Assembly: GCF_900186835.1 (NCBI RefSeq)
Contig: NZ_LT906448.1
Location: forward strand, 372,001 to 436,000
DNA: 64,000 nucleotides
DNA from: Pasteurella dagmatis
GTDB lineage: Bacteria > Pseudomonadota > Gammaproteobacteria > Enterobacterales > Pasteurellaceae
Direction of reading: 5' to 3'
In this document: positions 17,929-27,776 of the stretch, in pieces
Layout: every line of letters starts with the position of its first letter
Position numbering within the stretch: the first letter of the stretch is position 1
Notes under the pieces: generated by a model
What the model saw: only the letters and a program-made list of their open reading frames with translations
Databases searched by the model: none
Told to the model about the DNA's origin: nothing
Program-made: the position numbers and the translations under genes

Positions 17929-18902
17929 TACAACCCAAAACCCTAAACCTTATTTTATTGCTAACATTGCTCGCCTTAATTGCGTTTGCCTGTGGCTATC
18001 AGCTTAGTCAATTTACTGCACTTGCCAATGCTGAAGGGGTATTGACTGATATGCGTTCTCTGGTGTTGTCAGATATTCGCCTACCACGTATTTTATTAGC
18101 GGTGCTCACAGGTGCAAGTCTTGCCCTCGCAGGCAATGTGATGCAAGGGATTTTCCAAAATCCGCTAGCAAGCCCAGGATTATTAGGCAGTGCCAACGGA
18201 GCAACCACTGCGAGCGTATTTATTCTCTACTACTTCTCAGCTCCTTTTACGGTTCTACTATTTGGCGGTGTTTTAGGCGCATTATTGAGCTTTTTTATCG
18301 TTTATTTTATCGCTAGAAATTACGGCACAACCATGATGATTTTAAGTGGTGTAGCTGTCAATATGTTATTGGGTTCGGCGATTGCCTTACTACTGTCCAA
18401 CGCCCAAAGCCCTTGGGCATTGGCAGAACTTTACCGCTGGCTACAAGGCTCATTAATCTGGGCAAAATTAGATACCTTATTGATTTCCTTACCCATTGTG
18501 TTACTCGGCATCGCTTGCATTTACAGCCAACGCCGTTATGTTGACTTACTCACTTTCGGCGAAGAAACCGCCAGCACAATGGGCATAAACCTAAAGCGTA
18601 GCTTTTTTATCACCACATTCGGTGTAGCCTTGTTGGTGGGGGCAACCATTCCCCAAACGGGCACTATCGGATTTATCGGCTTAATTGCACCGCACTTTGC
18701 TCGTATCTTACTTAAAAAACGCCCTTCACAACTTTATTTAACCAGTAGCCTTATCGGTGCGTTATTACTGTTAATCGCCGATCTCGGCATTTTATATCTG
18801 CCATTTTTCTCGCATATCTACATCGGCACGCTCACCGCCATTATTGGCGCACCAGTGTTGATTTGGATTTTGCTCACGCAACAGAGGAGGCTTTATGATT
18901 AA
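17925..18902 (+). CDS. btuC: FecCD-family ABC permease, BtuC-like
   Basis: A 325-residue inner-membrane permease with about ten membrane segments. It has the FecCD signatures RLPRILLAVLTGASLALAG, MQGIFQNPLASPGLLG and the late block TGTIGFIGLIAPHFAR. As a homodimer it should form the channel of a type II importer with the ATPase. The ATG overlaps btuF by 4 bp and its own end overlaps the ATPase gene by 8 bp, a tightly coupled unit. The gene looks more GC-rich than the surrounding core genes, which fits transfer. Confidence 0.82.
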   Translation: MIQPKTLNLILLLTLLALIAFACGYQLSQFTALANAEGVLTDMRSLVLSDIRLPRILLAVLTGASLALAGNVMQGIFQNPLASPGLLGSANGATTASVFILYYFSAPFTVLLFGGVLGALLSFFIVYFIARNYGTTMMILSGVAVNMLLGSAIALLLSNAQSPWALAELYRWLQGSLIWAKLDTLLISLPIVLLGIACIYSQRRYVDLLTFGEETASTMGINLKRSFFITTFGVALLVGATIPQTGTIGFIGLIAPHFARILLKKRPSQLYLTSSLIGALLLLIADLGILYLPFFSHIYIGTLTAIIGAPVLIWILLTQQRRLYD

Positions 18903-19650
18903 AGTCGAAAATCTGAGCTTACCCTATGCTTTAAAGAATGTGAATTGCCACATTCCACAAGGCAAACTTGTCGGCATTATGGGGGCAAATGGGGCAGGGA
19001 AATCCACATTATTGAAAGCTATTGCGGGGATTTTACCCTTATCTGCGAAGCAAACAAGAGGTCAAATTTGGCTAAATTCTTGCAAATTAAGCGCAATGTC
19101 CGCCTCACAAAAAAGCCAGCTGATCGCCTATCTCGCTCAAAATACCGCCATTTATTGGGATTTATCTGTCTATGATGTCATTGCTCTTGGCTTATCGTCC
19201 CCACTGAAAAAAAGTGATGAACAGCAAAAAGTGCGGTCAATTTCACAAAAGTTTTCTGTTGAACATCTGCTCGACAAACCTTTCCAACAGCTTTCAGGGG
19301 GTGAGAAAACAAGGGTACAGCTCGCTCGTTGTTGTATCAAAAACAGCCCCATTTTACTGGCTGATGAACCCATTGCTTCGCTCGATCCTTATTATCAAAT
19401 CGACATTATGCAACAGCTCAAAGCTCTCACTCCTGAACAAACGTGCGTAGTGGTTATCCATCATTTATCTCTAGCTTATCGTTTTTGTGATGAAGTGATC
19501 TTACTTAAAAATGGCGAAATTATCGCCAGTGGCGAAACACAAGCGGTGCTCAATCCACAAAATCTTGCAAAAGGGTTTGGGATTAGGGCAGAAGTGGATA
19601 GGGAAAGAAAAGAAATTTTAGGTATAGATAAATTAAAAATTGAGTGCTAA
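18895..19650 (+). CDS. btuD: ABC importer ATPase, BtuD-like
   Basis: A 251-residue ATP-binding subunit. Walker A is GANGAGKST near residue 31, the signature is LSGGEKTRVQLAR near 137, Walker B is PILLADEP near 156, and the switch His is in VVIHHLS. It belongs to the FecE/BtuD-like group that powers metal-chelate importers. Its stop overlaps the stop of the convergent DUF72 gene by 3 bp. The gene holds both uptake dialects: AAGTGCGGT near 19229 and ACAAGCGGT at 19539-19547. Confidence 0.82.
   Translation: MIKVENLSLPYALKNVNCHIPQGKLVGIMGANGAGKSTLLKAIAGILPLSAKQTRGQIWLNSCKLSAMSASQKSQLIAYLAQNTAIYWDLSVYDVIALGLSSPLKKSDEQQKVRSISQKFSVEHLLDKPFQQLSGGEKTRVQLARCCIKNSPILLADEPIASLDPYYQIDIMQQLKALTPEQTCVVVIHHLSLAYRFCDEVILLKNGEIIASGETQAVLNPQNLAKGFGIRAEVDRERKEILGIDKLKIEC
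19539..19547 (+). repeat. Actinobacillus-dialect uptake word ACAAGCGGT
   Basis: An exact 9-base match to the uptake core used by the A. pleuropneumoniae branch of the family, inside the btuD-like gene. Only three such words were noticed, all between 19.5 and 22.1 kb. Confidence 0.6.
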
Positions 19651-20486
19651 AACAAACTCTGTTGCCCGATTAAAAACTCAGGTCTAGCTTTGATTGAAAA
19701 CCCGTATTCGGATAAATAGCCTTTTAAGCTCTCGATATTGTAGAAAGAATGGCTTTTGGTGGTGTTTTGAAAATAGAGATAGAGCTGGTCGAATTCATCT
19801 CTGCGTTGATAAAGTAACTTGGCTAAATGTTGTAATTCGCTTTCACTATAACGGTAGTCGTGGCGTTCTGCCGCTGATTGCGCTTTCCACCAATTTGGAT
19901 TACGACCATGTAGACGTAAATAAGCAGTGCGTTGATTGGCGTAAAATTGAGAAGTGGGCAAGCCGATATTCTGTGGATAATCTACATTACACCAAATCAA
20001 ATTTTGTTTACCTTGAAAATAATCCAGTACAGATTGGATATGCCAACTGGCATGGCGAAATTCAATGACTAAGGGATAGCCTTCAAACCAAGACACCAAT
20101 TCCGCAAGATAATAACGATTGGCTTGAGTGCGTTCAAAACTCGAGGGAAACTGAATAAACAAATTTGCTAAGCAATTTTGTTCTATCAACGGCTGTAACG
20201 CATTTAAAAAGGCTTCCGCTTGTTGTTTAAGTGCGGTGCGTTTATGGCTAAAATCCTGATGCAATTTCACCGAAAATCTCAACCGCTCTTTTGCCTTTTC
20301 CACCATACCCTGCAACGCCTTCGCCCCAATTGGTGCGTGAAACGTGCTATTTATTTCAATGGCATCATAGTGCTGGCTATAAATCGTCAAAAAATCCGAT
20401 TTATCTGTACCAAATGGATAAAGGGTACCGATTAAATCTGTATCACTATAACCACCTGTGCCGAGGTAGATGTGGGGTGTTTGCAT
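19647..20486 (-). CDS. DUF72 (YecE-like) protein, intact copy
   Basis: A 279-residue TIM-barrel-like DUF72 protein. It shows the N-terminal YLGTGGYSDTDLIGTLYP, the middle block INSTFHAPI, VIEFRHASW near residue 148, and YLRLHGRN near 190. The biochemical role of the family is not established. The gene is intact and is the parent-like copy of the relic at 13568-14116. It is convergent with the btuD-like gene, with overlapping stop codons. The two DUF72 copies are in the same orientation and bracket the transporter genes. Confidence 0.88.
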   Translation of the reverse strand: MQTPHIYLGTGGYSDTDLIGTLYPFGTDKSDFLTIYSQHYDAIEINSTFHAPIGAKALQGMVEKAKERLRFSVKLHQDFSHKRTALKQQAEAFLNALQPLIEQNCLANLFIQFPSSFERTQANRYYLAELVSWFEGYPLVIEFRHASWHIQSVLDYFQGKQNLIWCNVDYPQNIGLPTSQFYANQRTAYLRLHGRNPNWWKAQSAAERHDYRYSESELQHLAKLLYQRRDEFDQLYLYFQNTTKSHSFYNIESLKGYLSEYGFSIKARPEFLIGQQSLF

Positions 20487-20717
20487 TTGATTTTGTTACA
20501 AAGTGAGAAATGGAGTAAGTTTAGAAGGAAATTAGAAAAAGGCAAGCGGTCAGATTCTTGGTAAAATTTGCAAAATCTTATGGGGAGGTGATTGATTGTG
20601 AGTAACCTATTTAATAATGATGGAGCATGCTCGTCTATGACTAGAGCCGTAGCATATACCAAATGTTTTGCCACTTGTCGAAGACGAGCGAAATCTAGAG
20701 AAGTCTTATGAAATTTA
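20487..20717. other. 231-bp gap upstream of DUF72
   Basis: Contains an uptake-like word of the Actinobacillus dialect (CAAGCGGTC at 20543-20551). A leftward fragment of open frame reads LDFARLRQVAKHLVYATALV and matches nothing I recognise. It may be a remnant of a lost gene, but no start or clear coding signal is seen. Confidence 0.4.
20543..20551 (+). repeat. Actinobacillus-dialect uptake word (CAAGCGGTC)
   Basis: Part of the extended consensus ACAAGCGGTC with an AT-rich tail, here preceded by GG in place of A. It lies upstream of the intact DUF72 gene. Confidence 0.5.
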
Positions 20718-21074
20718 CTAGTTAATTTTTTTCCCTGTATAGCTATTTACTCGCCTTTTTATTTTTTTAAATTCATATTCAGTGTCTTCATTTAATACGG
20801 CTTTTAATAACCACCCCACATCTTTGGCTGATTGTTCATAAGCTTCGTCATTGTTTTTACTATTTTTTATATTTTTTTCCCAGATACATTCTAATGGAGT
20901 ATTTGTCCAATCTGCATTATCTTTACCAAATAAATCTCGTACGGAAAATTCATCTCCATGATTATGACAATTTAACCATGCGTATACAGACCCTTTAATA
21001 AATGCTTTAGCTAATTCTTTTTGTTTTGTATCTAATCCTCTAACATCATAAATTGTTTCTTCATTTATAAACAT
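20718..21074 (-). CDS. Hypothetical protein beside the restriction-modification locus
   Basis: A 118-residue soluble protein, not recognised. It is Lys/Asn/Asp-rich with a central WTNTPLECIWEKNIKN segment and no signal or membrane segment. The start is well supported by AAGGAG 6 nt before the ATG. It lies 89 bp downstream of the RHH-EVE gene in the same direction and probably shares its transcript. Its strong AT bias and presence only in this accessory stretch suggest acquisition with the neighbouring DNA-modification genes. No function is assigned. Confidence 0.6.
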   Translation of the reverse strand: MFINEETIYDVRGLDTKQKELAKAFIKGSVYAWLNCHNHGDEFSVRDLFGKDNADWTNTPLECIWEKNIKNSKNNDEAYEQSAKDVGWLLKAVLNEDTEYEFKKIKRRVNSYTGKKIN

Positions 21075-21163
21075 TTGTTACTCCTTAGCTTTAGAAATTT
21101 TCCACGCCTCATTTCTATTCTATTAGAAGAATATACGCGTAGCACGAAATTTTATATAAATAT

Positions 21164-21787
21164 TTATACAGCATTTATACCTTTCAACAATTTTTCTCCA
21201 TCAATAATTTGTGACAATGTTTGTGCAAAAGGAAATGGACGCCCTAAAATAGATTTTACTTGTTTAGCTCTAATTGGTTTTTTAGTTAAATCAATAAAAT
21301 TATCTAGCTTTTGGAAAAAGGTTTTTCCTTCAATACCATAATGATGTCTTATTTCTACTATGCCAGTTGCTCTACCAAATGCGACTATACCTTCTCCAGA
21401 TTCATATAAGAAAACATAATCACCTTTTTTGATACGATTAATCTTTTCCTTATAACCGTCTTCAAAAGCCGCTGCAACTTGATTATTTAGCATAAAATGA
21501 TGATCATCAACATCATTTACTTTATTTGTGTTAAGTAAAAAATATTTCACTTCTAAAGAAGTATCTAATTCTGCTTCTGTTTGCTTATCATCTGATCTTT
21601 TTTTCTCCCATTCTTTAATAATATATTCTTGAATTAAATCATTAATAATATCTTGTCTGGTTGTTTCCCAAGCATCTGATAGTTCTTGTAAAATAAGATC
21701 ATCTTTTCTTGACAGGCGTAAACTCAAAGTAATTTTATCTTGGTTACGTTGGTTATAGGATTCTGTACGGCTATCGATAAAACTCAT
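21164..21787 (-). CDS. Ribbon-helix-helix / EVE-like fusion protein
   Basis: 207 residues in two parts. Residues about 15-55 (KITLSLRLSRKDDLILQELS and the following helices) look like a ribbon-helix-helix DNA-binding fold. Residues about 80-205 look like an EVE/PUA-like domain: KYFLLNTN strand, then INRIKKGDYVFLYESGEGIVAFGRATG, the typical strand-turn-strand of that fold. EVE-like domains of the YTH/PUA superfamily are known to recognise modified bases. The start at 21787 is fixed by AGAGGAG 7 nt upstream; a longer frame from 21868 lacks such a site. It lies next to a cytosine-5 methyltransferase and its restriction enzyme, all leftward. A controller or modified-DNA sensor is possible; this is inference. 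Confidence 0.6.
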   Translation of the reverse strand: MSFIDSRTESYNQRNQDKITLSLRLSRKDDLILQELSDAWETTRQDIINDLIQEYIIKEWEKKRSDDKQTEAELDTSLEVKYFLLNTNKVNDVDDHHFMLNNQVAAAFEDGYKEKINRIKKGDYVFLYESGEGIVAFGRATGIVEIRHHYGIEGKTFFQKLDNFIDLTKKPIRAKQVKSILGRPFPFAQTLSQIIDGEKLLKGINAV

Positions 21788-22129
21788 GAATATCTCCTCT
21801 GAATTTCTTAAATTGATTAATTGAAATAAATAATATGTCAATTTTAATATAGTATTTATTTTATGCAAGCATTATAATAATTTTTTTTTGAAATAATAAT
21901 TATTCTTAGAATATCTAGGGTGATGAAACTCATCAAGTATAACCACTTGTGTTTATTTAGATGGGCAGAGTTTGTATTGGTTGTATTATAGTTTAGTTAT
22001 AATACAGAAAATACATGATAGATACCGCTCATTTATACAAGCGGTATTGATGAGGCTAGTTTAAAACAATTGATAATTGAGCGAGTTTATCAATTTTATG
22101 ATAACTATTTTTTAAAGATTTTATTTAGA
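21788..22129. other. 342-bp gap between the RHH-EVE and methyltransferase genes
   Basis: AT-rich, with no gene seen. Contains the hairpin at 22022-22047 and probably the promoter of the RHH-EVE gene. Confidence 0.5.
22022..22047 (-). terminator. Hairpin containing uptake word ACAAGCGGT
   Basis: ATACCGCT (22022-22029) pairs with AGCGGTAT (22040-22047) over 8 bp with a 10-nt loop; the exact ACAAGCGGT is at 22037-22045. It lies 83 bp past the methyltransferase stop. The T-run is weak, so termination is only probable. Confidence 0.5.
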
Positions 22130-23119
22130 TTAATCTAGTTCTTTTTTTATTGCACAAGCAATTTCAAAAGCAAGATTCACTGGTACCGCATTACCAATCA
22201 TCTTATAAGCATCATTAGTATTTTGGTAAATAAATTTAAAATCATCAGGAAAACCTTGTACTCTAGCTACTTCACGAATAGTCATTCTACGGTATAGGTT
22301 CTCTTTTCCTACCACAAATCGATAATCATTTATACCATACTTTTCCATTTTGGGAGCTTGTGGGTGAAGTTGGCATTGTCGCCCAGAAGCCTGCACTGTA
22401 AATCCTTGTTCATTCCAAGACTTAACTCGATTTCGACTCATAAAGATTGGAGAAAAGCTCCCTGTAAAATATTCATTATTATTCACCGCTTGTGGATTAC
22501 TTTTATTTTGAGCAAGTGCGGGAACTGCTGTTTCTTGTAGATCCCAGATAATATCTTTTAGAGTAATTTTATCTTCGTCATTTACAGTTGAACCAATAGG
22601 AAATTGGAAACTAATACTTAAATCTTTCCTAAAACCAATATAAAAAACACGTTTACGCTCTTGTGCCACTCCGTAATCTTTAGCATTAACCATAGTTAGA
22701 GTTACATCATAGCCGCAATCTTCAAACATTTTTAAAATATTTTGAACCGCTTCGCTATGACGGTTAGCAAGCATACCACTAACATTTTCTGCCAAAAAGA
22801 ATTTAGGTTGTTTACTTTTTAAAATACGAATGTAATCAAAAAACAACTGCCCTCGAGCATCATTAATGCCTCGTAAAGATCCTGCTTCAGACCAAGATTG
22901 GCAAGGTGGTCCACCTATAATGCCATCAATCTCATTTGGAAAATCATCTTCCTTTATGCTTCGAATATCACCTTCGATCAGTTTAGTCTTTGGGTGATTA
23001 GCTTTAAAGGTAGCCCAAATAGTTTTGTCATACTCATTTGCAACAGGAATTTCAAATCCAGCTTTCTCAAAGCCTAGATCTAAACCACCACAGCCGCTAA
23101 ATAAACTAATAACTTTCAT
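22130..23119 (-). CDS. DNA cytosine-5 methyltransferase, HaeIII/NgoPII (GGCC) type
   Basis: A 329-residue C5-cytosine methyltransferase closely similar to M.HaeIII. Motif I is [11 protein letters not shown], motif IV is the catalytic [16 protein letters not shown] with the nucleophilic Cys near residue 71, motif VI is ENV, motif VIII is QERKRVF, and motif X is [11 protein letters not shown]. The target-recognition region with [24 protein letters not shown] and LYRRMT matches the HaeIII group, which methylates within GGCC. It starts 7 bp after the restriction gene stop. The specificity GGCC is predicted from this group and from the NgoPII-type endonuclease beside it. Confidence 0.92.
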   Translation of the reverse strand: MKVISLFSGCGGLDLGFEKAGFEIPVANEYDKTIWATFKANHPKTKLIEGDIRSIKEDDFPNEIDGIIGGPPCQSWSEAGSLRGINDARGQLFFDYIRILKSKQPKFFLAENVSGMLANRHSEAVQNILKMFEDCGYDVTLTMVNAKDYGVAQERKRVFYIGFRKDLSISFQFPIGSTVNDEDKITLKDIIWDLQETAVPALAQNKSNPQAVNNNEYFTGSFSPIFMSRNRVKSWNEQGFTVQASGRQCQLHPQAPKMEKYGINDYRFVVGKENLYRRMTIREVARVQGFPDDFKFIYQNTNDAYKMIGNAVPVNLAFEIACAIKKELD

Positions 23120-23126
23120 TGTTTCC

Positions 23127-23960
23127 TTATAAATAGTAAGTAATTAACTTTGCCTGTTTTAATTTTGCAGGATTATTTGGATTCTTAATCTCTACATCTG
23201 TAATTTTTAAATGTTCATCATTTATAGCTAATAACTCATCTCGATTTTTAAACTTATTCCATTTATTTTCATTAATTAATGCCATAAAGTTAAATGAATG
23301 ATCTAAATTTCTTTTATAAAGATATTGAAATACACTCCATGGATTTTCAATTCCCCACATTCCTCTTACTCTCATATAAGTTATTCCAAGGGGATCAACT
23401 TTATTCACTCTGCCTAGTTCTTTTGTTTCAGAAAATTCAACACCATGAATATTTTCTATACCTTGCTTTATTGTGGATTTAATACGTAAATAGCATTCTT
23501 CATCAGCACAATAATCTTCTCCATAAACCATAGCTAAATGTTGAATACTATTTTTATTTACTATTCCAACAACATAAATAATATCCTTTTCTTGCCAATC
23601 TTCTGCCTCTCGGCATGCCTTAGAAATCATTGGACTATTAGAGAATAGTTTTGCTTTAGGGTAACTGCTATTTAATGCTAAAGCTGAATTATTATTTTCA
23701 ATCTTCTTAACCTCTATTGCATCTCCTTGTTTTAACATTACATCTGGTGGATTGCTGTTATTTCCCAAATAAGAGAAAACTTCAGAATGTTTTTTAATTC
23801 TTTCACTTTCACTTGAATCAAAACTCCCAGCAAAAAGATCTTTAACATATTCTTCCAATGCATCTCCTGCTTGATTAGCCCGATTACTACTTTGGTAATG
23901 ACTGACCACATTGGTAATTGGATTATTGACTAAATTAATAATTGCGTTAATTATGTTCAT
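23127..23960 (-). CDS. Type II restriction endonuclease, NgoPII family
   Basis: A 277-residue endonuclease of the NgoPII family (PF09521 type), isoschizomers of HaeIII that cut GGCC. The N-terminal block with [20 protein letters not shown] and [20 protein letters not shown] is characteristic. A PD-(D/E)XK-like core is visible as [19 protein letters not shown] (about residues 70-92), with the candidate metal ligands Asp74, Glu86 and Lys88. AGGAGA lies in the 14-bp gap behind metH. It is transcribed before its methyltransferase (7-bp gap), so protective methylation must be ensured by promoter or translation differences that I cannot see. Confidence 0.88.
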   Translation of the reverse strand: MNIINAIINLVNNPITNVVSHYQSSNRANQAGDALEEYVKDLFAGSFDSSESERIKKHSEVFSYLGNNSNPPDVMLKQGDAIEVKKIENNNSALALNSSYPKAKLFSNSPMISKACREAEDWQEKDIIYVVGIVNKNSIQHLAMVYGEDYCADEECYLRIKSTIKQGIENIHGVEFSETKELGRVNKVDPLGITYMRVRGMWGIENPWSVFQYLYKRNLDHSFNFMALINENKWNKFKNRDELLAINDEHLKITDVEIKNPNNPAKLKQAKLITYYL

Positions 23961-23974
23961 TATTTTCTCCTATT

Positions 23975-26900
23975 TTACTTCATCGCCACACTCAGCCATT
24001 TCAACATCATCTTCTCATCCCAACCTTTCCGTTTCGCATAATCCACCGCTTGATCTTCGTCTATGCGTCCTAAAGTGAAGTAGTTACTCGCTGGGTGGGA
24101 GAAGTACCAGCCGCAGACGGAGGCAGCGGGCCACATGGCGTAGCTTTCGGTGAGTTTCATGCCAATGCGTTGTTCCACTTCCAATAAATCCCAAATGATC
24201 TGTTTTTCGGTGTGTTCTGGGCAGCTTGGGTAGCCGGGGGCGGGGCGGATGCCGATGTATTCTTCACGAATTAAACGCTCGTTATCCATAGTTTCATCTG
24301 AATAGCCCCAAACTTTAGTGCGAAGCTCAAAGTGAAGGTATTCCGCCATGGCTTCGGCTAAACGGTCGCCGACAGCTTGCAGTAAGATGGCGTTGTAGTC
24401 GTCCCCTGCAGCTTTGTAGCCTTCCACTAAGTCGTGTTCTTCAATCCCTGCACAAACGGCGAACATACCGAACCAGTCTTGCTGTCCGCTCTCTTTATCG
24501 GCGATAAAGTCGCTCAAGCAAAGGTTGTATGGGCTTTTGCTGTTTTTGCCACGCTCGGTTTGTTGGCGTAGGTTATAGACTTTGCCCACAGGCGAAGTGC
24601 GGCCGGAATTTGCAAAAATTTCAATATCATCGCCCGCTCGACAAGCAGGGAAAATCCCCATTACGCCACTTGGGTTGAGTTTGCCATTTTGCTCTAATTC
24701 GTCTAACACTTTTTGGGCATCATTCCACACTCGGCGAGCTTCTTCGCCCCCTTCAGGATAATCGAAAGCATCAGGATAGCCGCCCATTAAGCCCCATAAC
24801 ATAAAGAATGGCGACCAGTCGATAAATTTGCGTAAGGTGGCAATCGGCACGTTTTTATATTCGATAATGCCCGTTTGTTTTGGCTGTGGCACTTGATAAT
24901 CCGCCCATTCGCCCGCAAAGGCATCAAAACGATTGGCTCTTGCCTCTTCAATCGGTAACTGTTTGCGTGGGGCTTTTTTGTTGGCAAAGGCGTGCTGAAT
25001 TTGCTCATATTCCTTTTTCATTCGTTCCCACAATTCCGCTTTGGTTTCTGGGTTCATTAGTGCAGCACAAACCGTTACCGCACGAGAAGCGTTGGTGGTA
25101 TAAACCACTTCGTGCTTATATTTTGGATAGAGCTTAATCGCTGTATGCTCTTTTGACGTGGTCGCTCCGCCAATCATCACTGGCAGATTTAAGCCTAAAC
25201 GGGTCATTTCGCCTAAGAAATATTCCATTTCATCTAAAGATGGGGTAATCAAACCACTCAACGCAATCACATCGGCTTTTTCACGAATAGCGGTGTCGAT
25301 AATTTTATCCGCAGGCACCATCACTCCTAAGTCAATCACTTCAAAGTTGTTACATTGCATCACCACGCTGACAATATTTTTACCAATGTCGTGCACATCG
25401 CCTTTCACTGTGGCAATCACCACTTTGCCCGCAGACGAGCCTTTTTGCTTGGTGGCGTTGATAAATGGCTCTAAGTAAGCCACTGATTGCTTCATCACTC
25501 GAGCAGATTTCACCACTTGCGGTAGGAACATTTTGCCATCGCCAAATAGCTCGCCCACCACGTCCATACCGTCCATTAACGGCCCTTCGATTACTTCCAA
25601 TGGCGAGCTAAATTTCAAGCGAGCTTCTTCAGTGTCTTCAATAATATGGTTGGTGATCCCTTTGACTAAAGCATATTTCAAGCGTTCTTCTACACTCCAA
25701 GTTCGCCACTCGGCGACACTGTTATCTTCCTGACGAGCGGTCGAATTTCGGTATTTTTCTGCAAGTTCGATAAGCTGTTCTGTGGCATCTGGATGACGGT
25801 TTAGCACCGCATCTTCAATGATGTTACGCATTTCAGGATCAAGATCATCATAAATCGCTAACTGCCCAGCATTGACGATCCCCATATCCATACCTTGCTT
25901 AATGGCGTGATAAAGGAAAACGGCGTGAATGGCTTCACGCATCACATTATTGCCTCGGAATGAGAAAGAGACGTTAGACACACCGCCCGAAATTTTGGCG
26001 TGCGGTAGGCTTTGTTTAATTCGCCCTACAGCATTGATGAAATCTACACCGTAGTTATTGTGCTCTTCAATTCCTGTGCCGATAGCGAAAATGTTAGGGT
26101 CAAAAATAATATCTTCAGGCGGGAAGCCCACTTGATCCACTAAAATGCGGTAGGCTCTGGTACAGATTTCTACTTTACGATCTTCTGTATCCGCTTGCCC
26201 CACTTCATCAAACGCCATCACCACCACAGCCGCACCATAACGGCGAACCAGCTTGGCTTGTTGAATAAATTTCTCTTCCCCTTCTTTCAAGGAAATCGAG
26301 TTCACGATTGCTTTGCCTTGTACCGCTTGTAAGCCTGCTTCAATCACTTCCCATTTGGACGAGTCGATCATCACCGGCACTTTTGCCGCATCAGGTTCGG
26401 TTGCCATAATGTTTAGGAAACGCACCATACATTTTTCCGAATCGAGCAAGGCTTCGTCCATATTCACATCGATCACCTGTGCCCCGTTTTCCACCTGCTG
26501 AATGGCAATTTCAATGGCTTCGGCAAATTTTTCTTCTTTGATTAATTTCTTAAATTTAGCCGAACCCGTTACGTTATTGCGTTCGCCCACATTGACGAAA
26601 AGGCTATCTTCATCAACGGTTAATGGCTCAAGCCCAGATAAACGCATAGCGGTTTTGATTTCAGGGAGCTGGCGTGGCTTGATGCCTTCCATCGCTTCGC
26701 TAAAGGCTTTGATATGTTCAGGCGTTGTCCCACAGCAACCGCCGACAATGTTCACAAAGCCTTGCTCTGCCCATTCTTTTAAATGAGCCGCCATTTCTTC
26801 CGCACCTAAATCATAGCCACCAAAGGCATTTGGCAAGCCTGCGTTAGGGTGAACTGACACATAGGTCTCGCTGATTTTCGACATGGCTTCTACATATTGA

Positions 26901-27673
26901 CGCAACTCTTTCGGGCCTAAAGCACAGTTCAAGCCAAAAGTGAGTGGTTTAACATGGCGTAGAGAATTGTAAAAAGCTTCGGTGGTTTGTCCTGAAAGGG
27001 TTCGTCCAGAAGCATCGGTGATTGTGCCTGAAATCATAATTGGCAAAATCACGCCCAATTCTTCAAACACTTGGTCAATGGCAAAGGCGGCGGCTTTAGC
27101 ATTTAAGGTATCGAAAATGGTTTCGATCATAATCAGATCCGAACCACCTTCAATCAAACCTCGAGTCGCTTCCGCATAGGCATCTACCAATTCCATAAAG
27201 GTGACGTTACGGAAACCGGGGTCGTTTACATTGGGTGAAATTGAAGCAGTGCGGTTGGTTGGGCCTAAAATCCCCGCCACAAAGCGAGGCTTTTCTGGGG
27301 TGCTGTATTTATCTGCCGCCAAACGAGCCAATTTCGCCCCTGCAAAATTGAGCTCATAAGCTACCGCTTGTAATTCATAGTCTGCTTGTGCAATGGTGGT
27401 TGAACTGAAAGTATTGGTTTCAATAATATCTGCACCCGCCGCCAAATATTTCTCGTGAATAGCTTTAATCAGCAAGGGCTGGGTTAGGGTTAATAAATCG
27501 TTATTACCACGCAAATCAACGGGGCTATTTTTAAAACGCTCACCACGAAAATCTGCTTCGGTGAGTTTATATTTTTGGATCATCGTCCCCATCGCACCGT
27601 CGAGAATTAAAATACGTTGTGCGAGCAGATCTGTGAGTTGTTGTGTTTGATTTTTCAAAAGTATAGTGTCCAT
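23975..27673 (-). CDS. metH: Cobalamin-dependent methionine synthase
   Basis: A 1232-residue cytoplasmic enzyme that moves a methyl group from methyl-tetrahydrofolate through cobalamin to homocysteine. All four modules are present. The homocysteine domain (1 to about 330) has zinc cysteines in [10 protein letters not shown] and [10 protein letters not shown]. The folate domain (about 350-640) has [13 protein letters not shown]. The cobalamin cap and domain has DVHDIG near residue 765, where the His binds cobalt. The C-terminal activation domain has [12 protein letters not shown] near 1155. The gene appears richer in G+C than its neighbours and has no exact Haemophilus uptake word. No cobalamin riboswitch was found in the 103 bp upstream. 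Confidence 0.97.
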   Translation of the reverse strand: MDTILLKNQTQQLTDLLAQRILILDGAMGTMIQKYKLTEADFRGERFKNSPVDLRGNNDLLTLTQPLLIKAIHEKYLAAGADIIETNTFSSTTIAQADYELQAVAYELNFAGAKLARLAADKYSTPEKPRFVAGILGPTNRTASISPNVNDPGFRNVTFMELVDAYAEATRGLIEGGSDLIMIETIFDTLNAKAAAFAIDQVFEELGVILPIMISGTITDASGRTLSGQTTEAFYNSLRHVKPLTFGLNCALGPKELRQYVEAMSKISETYVSVHPNAGLPNAFGGYDLGAEEMAAHLKEWAEQGFVNIVGGCCGTTPEHIKAFSEAMEGIKPRQLPEIKTAMRLSGLEPLTVDEDSLFVNVGERNNVTGSAKFKKLIKEEKFAEAIEIAIQQVENGAQVIDVNMDEALLDSEKCMVRFLNIMATEPDAAKVPVMIDSSKWEVIEAGLQAVQGKAIVNSISLKEGEEKFIQQAKLVRRYGAAVVVMAFDEVGQADTEDRKVEICTRAYRILVDQVGFPPEDIIFDPNIFAIGTGIEEHNNYGVDFINAVGRIKQSLPHAKISGGVSNVSFSFRGNNVMREAIHAVFLYHAIKQGMDMGIVNAGQLAIYDDLDPEMRNIIEDAVLNRHPDATEQLIELAEKYRNSTARQEDNSVAEWRTWSVEERLKYALVKGITNHIIEDTEEARLKFSSPLEVIEGPLMDGMDVVGELFGDGKMFLPQVVKSARVMKQSVAYLEPFINATKQKGSSAGKVVIATVKGDVHDIGKNIVSVVMQCNNFEVIDLGVMVPADKIIDTAIREKADVIALSGLITPSLDEMEYFLGEMTRLGLNLPVMIGGATTSKEHTAIKLYPKYKHEVVYTTNASRAVTVCAALMNPETKAELWERMKKEYEQIQHAFANKKAPRKQLPIEEARANRFDAFAGEWADYQVPQPKQTGIIEYKNVPIATLRKFIDWSPFFMLWGLMGGYPDAFDYPEGGEEARRVWNDAQKVLDELEQNGKLNPSGVMGIFPACRAGDDIEIFANSGRTSPVGKVYNLRQQTERGKNSKSPYNLCLSDFIADKESGQQDWFGMFAVCAGIEEHDLVEGYKAAGDDYNAILLQAVGDRLAEAMAEYLHFELRTKVWGYSDETMDNERLIREEYIGIRPAPGYPSCPEHTEKQIIWDLLEVEQRIGMKLTESYAMWPAASVCGWYFSHPASNYFTLGRIDEDQAVDYAKRKGWDEKMMLKWLSVAMK

Positions 27674-27776
27674 TTTTTGAGAGTTTTATCAATGAAATGA
27701 ATAATAAAAAGCCACTATAACGCTGTCAAATTTTATCTTTTGTTTTATATCAGAATGAGATGAAACCAAAATAAGG

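Noticed and set aside
20432-20674. 80-codon leftward frame upstream of DUF72
   Set aside because: Overlaps the intact DUF72 gene's start, has no ribosome site and no recognised similarity; kept only as a possible remnant.
24880-25478. Rightward frames of 85 and 106 codons
   Set aside because: Antisense shadows of metH, caused by its higher G+C and codon choice.
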